From positions 1,150,881 through 1,205,880 of the forward strand of contig KV908337.1 of NCBI GenBank assembly GCA_002005505.1: a stretch of DNA of 55,000 nt. Direction: 5' to 3'. Below the pieces are notes generated by a model, which did not search any database, was not told the origin of the DNA, and saw only the letters and a program-made list of their open reading frames with translations. A program made the translations under genes and the position numbers. Shown here piece after piece: positions 1-9,400 of the stretch (position 1 is its first letter; each line of letters begins with the position of its first letter). The stretch comes from Botryococcus braunii (Eukaryota; Chlorophyta; Trebouxiophyceae).

Positions 1-325
1 CGTACTTCTCAATTTCCCATAAGGCACTGGGTTCATTTAAGACCCATGGAATCAGCCAGGCAGGGGATTCATGTTTGTATGAGCGGGAGACTGTTGCAGA
101 CGACAATGTTGCCACGTCGTGGGAAGCAGTTGGTGATGGTCTGAAATATAGGTAACAAATTGCCCGGTTCGAATTTAGTACAATGATCTGGCCGTCAGCC
201 CTTGCATGTCATACCCGCAGATAGGTTTACCATCCAAACCCAACAAGAAGTCGAGACTGATTTAGAATGCGCATATACAGCGTTGCCAGTGTGCCAAATA
301 TTGTTTCAGAAAGATAGTTTCATAC

Positions 326-748
326 CTTATTTTTGAAGTAGTGAAGGTAAATCAAGACTTCTAGGTCGCTCCCGTTAGTTTCAAAAAGTACTACTTCGTT
401 TCCCCCCGCCTCTCGGTATGCTTCATTGGAGAACATGACCTTGAAATATTCTGAAAGCATTTCTAAACCCTTTTTTGAACACATGATGCTGTGTCCGTCA
501 TCTGTTCGCAGATTGAAAGTCCAATACGCAGGGTCGTCAGATCTCTCTAGCCAATGGCGGTCTTGATTTATTGGGAATGAAACCTTGGTAAACATATCAA
601 TCTCATATCTAAAATCAGATTCATCGTGTGGGCTGCTAGCTTTAAGCTTCTCCTTTTTCTCCAACCTTTTTGCAAGAAGATTGGAGAAAATCAATTGATC
701 TTGGCGGTCCCATCTCTTCTGCTCACTTAGGCGTCCGCGTTAGAAAGA
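326..748 (-). CDS. Internal exon of a BTB/POZ-domain protein (partial)
   Basis: The minus-strand frame is open from about 748 down to a good splice donor (AAG|GTATG, exon ending at 326). The last 60 or so residues resemble a BTB/POZ domain: DGHSIMCSKKGLEMLSEYF matches the usual pattern of a buried polar stretch followed by a 'shelf' and S-x-YF, then MFSNEAYREAGGNEVVLF and a start of the next helix with LIYLHYF. BTB domains mediate dimerisation and often act as adaptors for cullin-3 ubiquitin ligases. No ATG lies at the start of the open stretch, so this is probably an internal exon; the upstream acceptor lies near 740 but is not certain. The rest of the gene lies beyond the left edge. The domain call rests on pattern, not on a search. 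Confidence 0.55.
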
Positions 749-1413
749 TCAGCTTTTTGGTGAATGAGAAGAGCTATACCTAAATTATTTAAGAAGGGTG
801 TCCTTAAGCTTAGGAAGGGCTGATTGAAGTATTGCCGAAGTGGGGCTACTCGCCACACGGGCTAGCAAAGCTCGACTGCAGGCTAGCCTAGCATGCAGTC
901 GCAGGAGTACTTCCGAACGTGGTGGGCAGTCCCAGTGGGACTCCCACTGGGCACGCCTAGCGATCGAGATAATCGTTACAGTGTAACTTACACGGTTCCG
1001 CCAATAGGATGCCCTTGGTCATGATTTACGACACATGACCTTCCAATTGACACTAGTAGACAGCAAGAGCTCCCCTGTTTTGAGCGGGTGTGCATTAGAT
1101 GTTCATTGGGGGTGGCGGTGAGTTTCACTTCGTGTTCATTTGTCCACTCAAATTTGAGCCCTTTAAAGGACAGATTTGATCTTGACCATGTCATGAACTA
1201 AAGTTATATTTGATCTTGTTTTTGCAAACAAGAAGTAGATCGTACGGCACTTGTACTGCACCTATTTGCAAGTACAACTATGGTACCATATAATGTCTGC
1301 TTTGTAGTATACTGAGTCCTGACTTGTGATATGTCACTTCACTTAGGACAAATAAGCCAATCATACCACTAGACCATGTTGGACTCCTGAGCTGAATTGT
1401 TCAATTCTTGCTT
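749..1413. other. Spacer between BTB exon and retroelement A
   Basis: No gene is supported here. There is an inverted repeat CGACTGCA/TGCAGTCG at 873-880 and 894-901. At 931-951 lies a palindrome of two CCCAGTGGGA-like halves. GGGACTCCCAC-type sequence recurs near 40579 and 53460, so this may be a remnant of a dispersed repeat. Confidence 0.4.
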
Positions 1414-2830
1414 TGTCATAGCCTTAGTTATGACATATAATGTATCGGTAATCCACGTGACTGCATGGTACGGCAATCACGTGGGGCAGCATTCTCGCGG
1501 GCATAGATAACCTCGCCTGCCCGCAACGAATCCCTCAGATTGATAGCCTGGGATACTTTTTATGTCAAGTTTTCCAAAAAACCGTGGACATTCGATTGTG
1601 ATGCTATTCGCTAAAGCAGTCTTTGTTACTGTGTATAGGGGCCGTGTGGACAATCTTACGTTTAAATGTCCTTCGCTTGAGGCTAGGTAGTGTGAGAGGT
1701 ACTTCGGTCTATCCACCACCGACAGTCGGTGGCGCACACCAGCTTTTACATATACAAGAGGTTTTAGGAAGTGAGAGTCACAGTACCTCACGCTTGTTGT
1801 GTGCACCTTGTGGTGACAGAGATCCCGGTAGGGAACGCCCACCGAGGGGAGCATCACATATTTACAGCAGGTGTATACAGGGGATCCTACGCCCCAAAGT
1901 TATTGTAATCACATATCATCCCTATTGCAAGGCTCATATCTCAAAATCTCTACTTCCTCTGCTAAGATCGTCGTAGTTTCGGGCACCATCGCAAGTCGGT
2001 AGGTGGCGCGCAACATCCCGAAGCTATTCCTGAACTCAAGTAAGTTGATGGTTGAGGCGCTGTCCTTTTACCCTCGAGCAATTAAGTGTGTCCTGTGAGT
2101 TTTCATTTTGAATTATACCTGGCGGAACTCCTTCTCGGAGTTTCGGTCCAACAGCTTGTGCTTGGTCAGCACTTTGACTGAGTTACTGTGTGTGCCTAGC
2201 AGCGTTTATTGGTGAAAGGTCTGTGATTTCTGATGTTTCACCTGCTCTGCGTCATAGATTGAGTCTAGTCCGTCCTCCTTGCGTGAGTAAGCTCTTGTGC
2301 GGATCAGAATCCAGCGCATATTTGTTTGAATTGTTAAGTGGCCTATCAGATTGGGAGATGCGAGGTTAGAGCTTTTATGTGGAAGTTAATACCAGTGATT
2401 CAAATGGCTTAAGGGCCTCTGTATCGTGTTTTCGGGCATAGTCGCCCGCGCTCGGACCTCTCTCCCAGGACGGTGGTGCACACTGACATTTGTGTTTGAG
2501 CTTGAAAGCTCAAATTTTTCTGCTGAAACCAGGAGGACAGGCAACTGGATTGCGAGCAGGTAGGACGTCGAAGAACGGCCCGACGCCGGTAAGCGTAAGG
2601 CAGCAGTGATCGTTAAAGTGTTAGGCAGGAGTTGTAAAACGGAACATTTTTAAATTTTGAGTGGTCAGTTGAGAGAACACACATCCCATACACACGAGAA
2701 TTGTCTTTTGGAGGAGCACATTTTGGACAACCGAGAATGCACAGCCTCTGATCACACTTGCTAGAGTGATAGGAACTGTGCAGGGATAGTGTAACTCGTG
2801 TTGCTTGAGATTTGTGTCAGTATTTGAAAC
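1414..2830 (+). other. 5' LTR/leader of PHD-gypsy copy A
   Basis: This is the noncoding lead-in to Gag, conserved in copy B (28010-29436). It begins TGTCATAGCC, as an LTR would. Because both copies have lost their 3' ends there is no second LTR to set the LTR boundary, and I could not identify a primer-binding site with confidence. A short hairpin (AACTCC/GGAGTT) lies near 2127-2145. Open frames inside this stretch are not protein-like. Confidence 0.5.
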
Positions 2831-4129
2831 ATGACAGACTTTGGCATGGAGGTACCTGTAGAACAAGAGATAGTAACACCTCCAAGAGGTATCAGACGTA
2901 ATCCTATTCATATTCCAGATACACCTCGTGCTGTGCCAGTGGCACAGTCGTTACAAATTATACAAGAACAACCTGAACTGGCGGCATTATTGCCAGCCAT
3001 GATCCAGAGCATAGAAAGAGGTTGTGGTCCTTATGAGGCTCAGAAGTTTACAGATTCAGTGAGAGAAGGTGCTGATGTTGGTAACGAAGCAGTTCATATT
3101 ATCCAAGGTCTAGTTAGAGCGTTCAATAAAGCCCTCAACATCAAGGATTCTGAGATGTCAGCTCAAATCCGTTCAGCAGTGACAGCAGCAGTAAGTCAGC
3201 CGAGACCCGTTCCAGCCATCAGTGGTCCAACGCCTCAGGAGAGGGCAACAAGACGTAAAATGTTAAACGAGCGTCTTCCGACGCTCATAAAAGATACGTC
3301 GATTGCTCACTGGATTGAAACAGTGAAGTTGATCATCCGACAGGACGGAACAGGTCTGACCCCATCTGAAATTCTGGTTGCTGTTAAAAAGGCTGCTTGT
3401 GCTAACAGTGAGGTTGCTTTAAACATTGACTCTAACATAGCTGGCAAGTTACTAACTGATGTCAGTGAGCTGTTTTTGGTACTAACCAAGCTTTTCAAGC
3501 CGGATCCACATGGATATCTAGCAGCCCTTCGTTCAAAGTTGCAGCGGGAGAATCAGACACCTGCTGACTTTATGAATGAGATCAAGGATCTGGGCTACAA
3601 GCATTGGATCGGTTTACCAGACAAAGAAGAGGTATTCGAGATGATTATCTCAGCTATGTCAGATAAGCACCACAGGCCGTTCATGCGTTTAAAACTCGAA
3701 ACCATGCATGTCGCTATGCAAGCACAAGAAAATCCCACACCTGTCACCTTTGCCAACTTGCTTACATGGGCTCTGGACTCTGATGCCGAGTTTGCGGCAA
3801 ACCTGTTGCACCAGAAACGGACTAACAGTGCACAGGGAGCCAAAGTCAACAACTCGCAGGGGGACTCAAATGATAAGAGGAATTTCAAAGACAACCGGTC
3901 CAGCAATTATAGGGGCAGAGGTCGAGGTAATGGCAGGGGTTATGCAAATTACAACCAGCCTTTTGAAGAAAAGTCTCCATTTTCATTTATGTTGCAACTT
4001 GACATGTCTGAAGAAGATTCAGACCTTGATGTTAATATCTGTGATTTGACTCCTGATGAGGAGACTGAAACTGAGAAAGAATGTAAGGTGAGTGCAAGGG
4101 ATCCTGACTTTGTGCCTGTCAAAATTTAG
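2831..4129 (+). CDS. gag: Gag of PHD-gypsy copy A (432 aa)
   Basis: The frame runs from an ATG at 2831 to TAG at 4127-4129. Residues about 140-310 look like a retrotransposon capsid region (RRKMLNERLPTLIKDTS, then a helical stretch with FMNEIKDLGYKHWIGLP). There is no CCHC zinc knuckle. Instead residues about 355-375 are rich in RG (NYRGRGRGNGRG), a likely basic RNA-binding tail, and the C-terminus is acidic. Gag would form the particle that packages element RNA. The frame is intact here but carries several indels in copy B. The terminal TAG is followed in frame by a long open stretch (see 4130-4464), and the same TAG is present in B, so it may be a readthrough stop or a shared defect. Confidence 0.75.
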   Translation: MTDFGMEVPVEQEIVTPPRGIRRNPIHIPDTPRAVPVAQSLQIIQEQPELAALLPAMIQSIERGCGPYEAQKFTDSVREGADVGNEAVHIIQGLVRAFNKALNIKDSEMSAQIRSAVTAAVSQPRPVPAISGPTPQERATRRKMLNERLPTLIKDTSIAHWIETVKLIIRQDGTGLTPSEILVAVKKAACANSEVALNIDSNIAGKLLTDVSELFLVLTKLFKPDPHGYLAALRSKLQRENQTPADFMNEIKDLGYKHWIGLPDKEEVFEMIISAMSDKHHRPFMRLKLETMHVAMQAQENPTPVTFANLLTWALDSDAEFAANLLHQKRTNSAQGAKVNNSQGDSNDKRNFKDNRSSNYRGRGRGNGRGYANYNQPFEEKSPFSFMLQLDMSEEDSDLDVNICDLTPDEETETEKECKVSARDPDFVPVKI

Positions 4130-4464
4130 AACCGTAAGCCTGCTGTGTATGTTCCGAGTCAAGAGCCAGCTAAAAAGAGGAAGAGAACAGTGACTGCCTT
4201 GACTCCAAAGCAAGCTCAGGTCGCTGTCAGTGATGTCCTGCCTTGTCCTCCCACACCTATGGGAGAGCAGTTTCCCAAGTTGGATCCTGCCTGCATGACC
4301 AATTTACGTACTAATAAGTCTGCGCCCAAGAGTCCGCCAGTGCGGAAAGTCATCCGCAAACCCAGGGCAGCAAAGAAAACAGGTCCAGCTGTTAAGACAC
4401 CCGCAGGGTTGCCGCCTTTGATAACCAGGGGCAGAAAGCCCAAGCATACCAAGCAGGTGCAGGC
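4130..4464 (+). pseudogene. Linker ORF of PHD-gypsy copy A, first part, split by insertion
   Basis: This stretch continues the Gag frame directly after TAG 4127-4129 and stays open until the chromodomain element at 4465. It encodes a basic, proline- and lysine-rich segment (AKKRKRTVTALTPKQ) with nuclear-localisation-like clusters. The codon broken at 4463-4464 resumes at 17441 in the same frame, so the host reading frame was open when the insert arrived. Copy B shows the same protein, uninterrupted but with a 7-bp insertion near 26430. No domain is recognised. Confidence 0.6.
4460..4464. repeat. Target-site duplication CAGGC (left)
   Basis: CAGGC precedes the TGTTG end of the chromodomain element and recurs at 17436-17440 just after its CAACA end. 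Copy B has the sequence once, uninterrupted. This fixes the insertion boundaries. Confidence 0.93.
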
Positions 4465-4801
4465 TGTTGTGCTGTGGGTACCAGCGAGATTGTGGGTACC
4501 CGATTTGGGAACCACGATCTCGAGGGTGCGATCGATCAGCGAATCCAAGGCTGACGTGGCCATGGCCTAGTCTTGAAGCATCTCTCCAGCTGGCGGACAG
4601 CTGGCGTACATGTCCTGAAACTCAGGAGGGGTTATCGGACTAGTCCAAAGGATCCCGTAAGTAGGATCCTACTGGACGCCTGTCCTAAAGGATCCCAAAG
4701 GACGCCAAGGCCGAAGGCCTTGGGACGGCAGGGAGCCGTCTAGCTCACTAATTCCAACTTTAATCTTCGGATTCCGTTCTGTACTGATACCAAACACAAC
4801 A
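4465..4801 (+). repeat. 5' LTR of chromodomain element
   Basis: 337 bp, starting TGTTGTGCTG and ending AAACACAACA, with the inverted ends TGTTG/CAACA. By eye it is identical to 17099-17435. It contains short GGATCC-bearing repeats and the palindrome AAGGCCGAAGGCCTT. Confidence 0.95.
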
Positions 4802-4810
4802 TTTGGTATC
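4786..4810 (+). promoter_or_regulatory. LTR end/primer-site hairpin of chromodomain element
   Basis: The last LTR bases GATACCAAA (4786-4794) pair perfectly with TTTGGTATC (4802-4810) across the loop CACAACA. TGGTATC at 4804-4810 sits two bases after the LTR, where a minus-strand primer site belongs. It matches only the first seven bases of the common initiator tRNA-Met site (TGGTATCAGAGC). Either a different tRNA is used, or the fold itself plays a part in priming. Confidence 0.55.
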
Positions 4811-4870
4811 GGCGACGTTAAAGTCGTCCTCTCTCGTGTGTTAAAAGCTTAATACTCTTCCGCATAAGCT

Positions 4871-5690
4871 ATGTCCGATATTGTTCCTAATGAGGGTGCA
4901 CCACGTGGGGAGTTCAACCCACCTATTGATCGTGAAGCACCTATAGCTATTGATCGTGAAGCACCTGTGGAACGTGAAGTAGCAGAGACTGAGGCGGAGA
5001 GAGCTAGTCGCCAAAATGCGGATGTGATAGCCGCCATGCGGGCTTACATGGAACCCGCTTGGCAGGCACAAGCCGACTTCATGAGGGCTTGTACCACAAC
5101 TATGGCAAACCTGGCAGGTGATTCCTCTCCTCGAGTGAGTATGCCCGCCATATCTAAGGTGCCGGAGTTTTCAGGATATGAGAGTGAGCTCTCACCCAAG
5201 GAGTGGGTCATTGCTGCACGTTCGAAGTTTCCACTTACGGCAAACTTGCACGTGGAAGATTCTTGTGTTCGACGTGCAACAGCAAGCTTCACAGGATCTG
5301 CTCTCATGTTATGGAATGCGTTTGTGTCGGCCATGGGTGTTGGCACTTTGCTGCGCTGGGATCAGGTTGAGTCCTTTATGACGGCACATTTCGGTCGGCT
5401 TGAGTCGCCTGAAGTGTTGTTGCCGTTGTTTGATGCCTTAACCTTGGAAACCGCTGGTAGCATTACCATATATGTGAGCAAATTCCAACAACTCCGTGCA
5501 CGGATGGGGGCGGGGCACTCGGGGACTGAGGATGTGCATAGGTTCCTGAAGGGTTTGCCATATTCGATGGCGACACAACTGCGTCTTAAGTTTGCAGGCA
5601 GTAATGCGCCGGTGCAAAGTTACATTGACGCTCTTTGTGCTTTGCCAGACCGGGTGCCGGCCTCGCCCAAGGCGAAAAAGGCCAAGCCGG
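4871..5690 (+). CDS. gag: Gag part of chromodomain element polyprotein (cut by copia)
   Basis: The frame starts at ATG 4871, about 70 bp after the LTR, and runs without stops to the copia insertion. Residues about 90-255 form a retrotransposon Gag (capsid) domain: VPEFSGYESELSPKEWV, then a segment with tryptophans (LMLWNAFVSAM) and FLKGLPYSMATQLRLKF. This is the typical plant/algal gypsy Gag pattern. The zinc knuckle lies past the insertion at about 12797. The frame at 5690 continues in phase at 12708, so Gag and Pol were a single open frame before copia arrived. Confidence 0.88.
5686..5690. repeat. Target-site duplication GCCGG (left) of copia element
   Basis: GCCGG lies just before the copia end TGTGAAAGG and recurs at 12703-12707 after ACTCAACA. 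One copy restores the interrupted Gag-Pol frame. Confidence 0.93.
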
Positions 5691-6384
5691 TGTGAAAGGT
5701 TATGGGCAATCGGCTTTCCCTGTACAAAGCCGACAGGTCGTCAATAGACGAAGTTACTCCAGCTACAGTCCGTACGACTGTCTGCTGAGTGCCACACACA
5801 ACTGTCGGACAAGACTAGCATCTGGTGATGCCCAGCATCTTTCACAACCAGTTCCGTTACATCATTATCTTGTACACAAGCACCGATCAAGCAATCACTA
5901 GATAAGGCTCTAGACGGCTACGTTCAAGTACATGCCTACACTCCCTGAAGTCACTGTCCCTTATCTGTTTGAGTGACTACAGGGTACACTAAGCTTGTTC
6001 ACTCTCACAATAGCAACAATGATACAACACACACTGCCGCACCGTACCTGTACAAAGCCGACAGGTCGTCAATAGACGAAGTTACTCCAGCTACAGTCCG
6101 TACGACTGTCTGCTGAGTGCCACACACAACTGTCGGACAAGACTAGCATCTGGTGATGCCCAGCATCTTTCACAACCAGTTGGTATTCACTCCGGTGGGG
6201 CAGCCTTAAGAGTTCATCCGACAAACGTGTGATCTAGATAGGATTGTACCTTATGTTCGAAAACGTCCAGAATCTGCCGTGTCTCAAGGTACCTTATGTT
6301 CTCAATGGACCCATATCCTAATAGTGCACACATGAAGATCACTTAAAGCACAAGGCATTCAATAATAATGTTCAGAACTCAACA
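5691..6384 (-). repeat. 3' LTR of copia element
   Basis: 694 bp, with the plus-strand ends TGTGAAAGG and ACTCAACA. It contains two copies of a 135-bp direct repeat (5719-5853 and 6047-6181). CCGACAG/CTGTCGG gives each repeat an inverted pair. Confidence 0.95.
5719..6181. repeat. Internal 135-bp direct repeats in the copia LTR
   Basis: The 135-bp stretches at 5719-5853 and 6047-6181 read almost identically, 328 bp apart start to start. The other LTR has the same pair at 12037-12171 and 12365-12499. They end at CACAACCAGTT. In an LTR such repeats could be duplicated enhancer or polyadenylation modules; the sequence does not say which. Confidence 0.85.
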
Positions 6385-6396
6385 CTTCCCCTTGCC
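6385..6396 (-). promoter_or_regulatory. Polypurine tract of copia element
   Basis: On the minus strand GGCAAGGGGAAG directly abuts the 3' LTR. This is the expected place and composition for the plus-strand primer. It lies just past the polyprotein stop. Confidence 0.8.
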
Positions 6397-6404
6397 TGCA
6401 TGCT

Positions 6405-9400
6405 TTAAGTGTATCTTCTCAAACCTAGTGAATCACGATGACCAACAAACACGGGCTTGGCAAGTGGCTTGGTCATAATGTCAGCCACATTGCGTGCAGA
6501 TTCCACATAGAGGATATCTACCTGCCCAAGTGCCATAGCTTCCCTAGCGTAGTGGAAGCTTACTGCAACGTGCTTTGTGAATTTGGAATACAGGGGGTTC
6601 CGTAAATTAGAAATGCATCCTTGGTTGTCACAGAAAATTTTGACCCTCCAAGGTGCAGCCCCTATCTCTTCCAAGAAGCCCCTTAGCCAGTTGGCTTCCT
6701 TCACAATATGGCCAGCTGCCATAAACTCAGCTTGCACAGTTGAGGTAGCAACTGAGCTCTGCTTCTTGCTTCCCCAAACCACGGCACTACCATAGACTGA
6801 TAGAACATAGCCAGTGGTGGAATACCTGTGGTCCAGGTCCCCAGCATAGTCGGCATCAACATAGCCTTCTAGCTCAGGACCCTTTCCACCCAGAGTAAGA
6901 GCTAACTCTCTGGTATCTCTCAAGTACTTCAGCACTCGAATGGCCTCATTCCAGTGTGAGGTAGTGGGTGTCATTCTATACCTTGACAACACTCCAACAG
7001 CCTGAGAAATGTCAGGCCGGGTCGTATTGGCTATGTACAGTAACGATCCAATTAACTCGCAGTATCGATGACCAGGTGGCAGAGGGGTACCAGCCCCATG
7101 TGACATACCATCTGAGGACTCGGGTCTGCTGCTAGCCACGAAGTCCTTGGACATGGGGGTATCAACCCCACGTCCATCATCAGCAACGCCAAACTTCTCC
7201 ACAAGAGCATCAATCTTGGGAGTGCAACTCATGGAAATAGTGCCCTGAACTCTATTGCGTAGGACCTGACACCCCAGGAAATCATTCACCTCTCCCAAAT
7301 CATGGATGGTGAAGTCCTTCTTCAATAACTCTTTCCCCCACTCAATCTCTGCAACCACTCTGGCAACTATGAGAAGATCATCGACATAAACAAGAATAAA
7401 CGACAGATTACCATCAGGGGCCCTCCTGATGTATACCCCAGCGTCGCTCTTGCACACACTATACCCCATCACGCTCAACTTGTCGCTCAAGGTCTTGTGC
7501 CAAGCCCGTGGGGCTTGCTTAAGACCGTAGAGTGCCTTCCTGAGCTTGCACACAACTCTCGTGTTGCCATTCTCAAATCCTGGTGGTTGGGTCACATAGA
7601 CCTCTTCCTCCAACTCCCCATTGAGAAAAGCTGTCTTGATATCCACTTGGTGGATCTCAAGATTTTGTGTGGCAGCCACTGCCAGCACAGCTCTCCTAGC
7701 ACCATAGCTGCTGGTAGGTGCAAAAACCTCACCAACATCTATACCAGGAATCTGTCTGCAACCCTGGGCAACCAATCTTGCTTTAAACCGAGTGACATTC
7801 CCATGTGCATCGTTTTTTGTAGAAAAAATCCAATGAACAGGGATAACTTTCTGCCCATGGGGTCTTTCCACATACTGCATAACCTCATGGGTGTCTAAAG
7901 ACTCGATCTCCTCTTGCATTGCCTGCTGCCAAAACTCCCACTGAGGTGAGCGCTGGGCTTCCCTCAAGTTTGAGGGCACGTGAACTTTTCCCAACGTGAC
8001 AGAAGGTACACTCTGTACCTTATGCTGTGGTGCAGCAGGGCTGTCAGCCTTACTGATGCTGTTCCCTTCTCTCTCGCTCTCTCCCTGGTTGCCAGAATAA
8101 GGTACATTATGTACCTTATGCTGGGACTGGGCAGTACTGCCGGGATTATCTGATTCCTTCTCAAGTCTCTCTCTCTCTCCTTGACTACTGGACTCATGTG
8201 CAGCACCCTTACATTCTCGCACCTTCCGCAATGCAGAGGGGAGCAGCAGCTCTCTCTCTCTCCTGGACTCACACTTGGGCACACTACCCAGACTTGCCTG
8301 AGCTGCGCCTACAATGTCAGCCTGCACACCATAAGCATGACTAGCCAGTGACTGGGATTGGGCACCAGCTTCCCCTACTGCTGGCATGTCTAACCCACTG
8401 CTCTCATCTCTTACATCTGCACCGAACATAGCCTCGACTGTCTCAACCTGCCCCTGCATATCAGGGAGACCAACCATGTTTGGCTCACTCACAATTGCCT
8501 GACCTGGGTCAGGGGCATGCAATGGGATGTCAGAATGCTCTCTCCTAGCCACGCGCTGTACATAACGCTGCTCCCTTGTAAGGGTGGTCCCTGGAGGAAG
8601 GGGAATTTGTGACTTCCCCTGCATTCGCAACCCCTCTTGTACCTTCTGCATTTTTTCTACCTGGGATTGAGTTTCTACACCCCCCCTGGCCAGATTCTGC
8701 ATATGCTCAAGCACCGACCACGAGTGCTGAGATGGTTCTGGGGTCCCAACAGTAGAATCCAGGCTGGTGGGGTTTCCTTGGTCATGTGCTGCTGTGGTCC
8801 CGTCTCCAGACTGATCCCCAGCACAAAGTCCAGAGGTCCCAGGAGCCCCAGTGGAAAGCGTCTCCACTCCATGGTCATCCTCCTCATCCCAGAACGTGGG
8901 TGGAGCAGCAGAGGGAATTGCTTGAGGCGTTGCCAGATTCTCACTGCCAAGGGGGGGTGATATCCTAGAATCATAGACAGACCCAGGCTGGACCTTTGAT
9001 AGACCCACTCTCTCAGCCCCCCTCAAGTGCTCGATAAAGCTGACGTCCCTACTCTCCTTCCACACTCCATTCCCCACGTACACACGATACGCTTTAGACT
9101 GGGGACAATAACCAGTAAACATCCCAGGGATGGTCTTGGGCCCAAAAACAGACCTTTGGCCACTGGGAATGTGCACATGGGCTACACAGCCAAACGTGCG
9201 CAGCACAGACACATCAGGTTTGACACCAAAGAATAATTCCATGGGGGTCAGGGACCTGCCTGAAGTAGGACCCACATTGTAGAGGAGGGTAGCTGTCTCA
9301 AGCGCCTGCTTCCAAAGGGAGGGGTCTGCTGCAGCATGGACCAACAGAGTCCTTGTTCGCTCCTTCAGGGTCCTATTCATCCTCTCCGCCACCCCATTCT

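Noticed and set aside
1477..1976. Overlapping open frames on both strands in the PHD-gypsy leader
   Set aside because: Their frames do not survive cleanly in copy B and they lack protein character; the region fits an LTR/leader.
2118..2145. TGGCGGAACTCC as primer-binding site of the PHD-gypsy element
   Set aside because: No tRNA 3' end I can name matches it, and the LTR boundary cannot be set because the 3' LTR is missing; the stretch is a simple hairpin.
5635..5901. Open frame across the Gag/copia junction
   Set aside because: It runs through the LTR edge at 5691 and is an artefact of the insertion.
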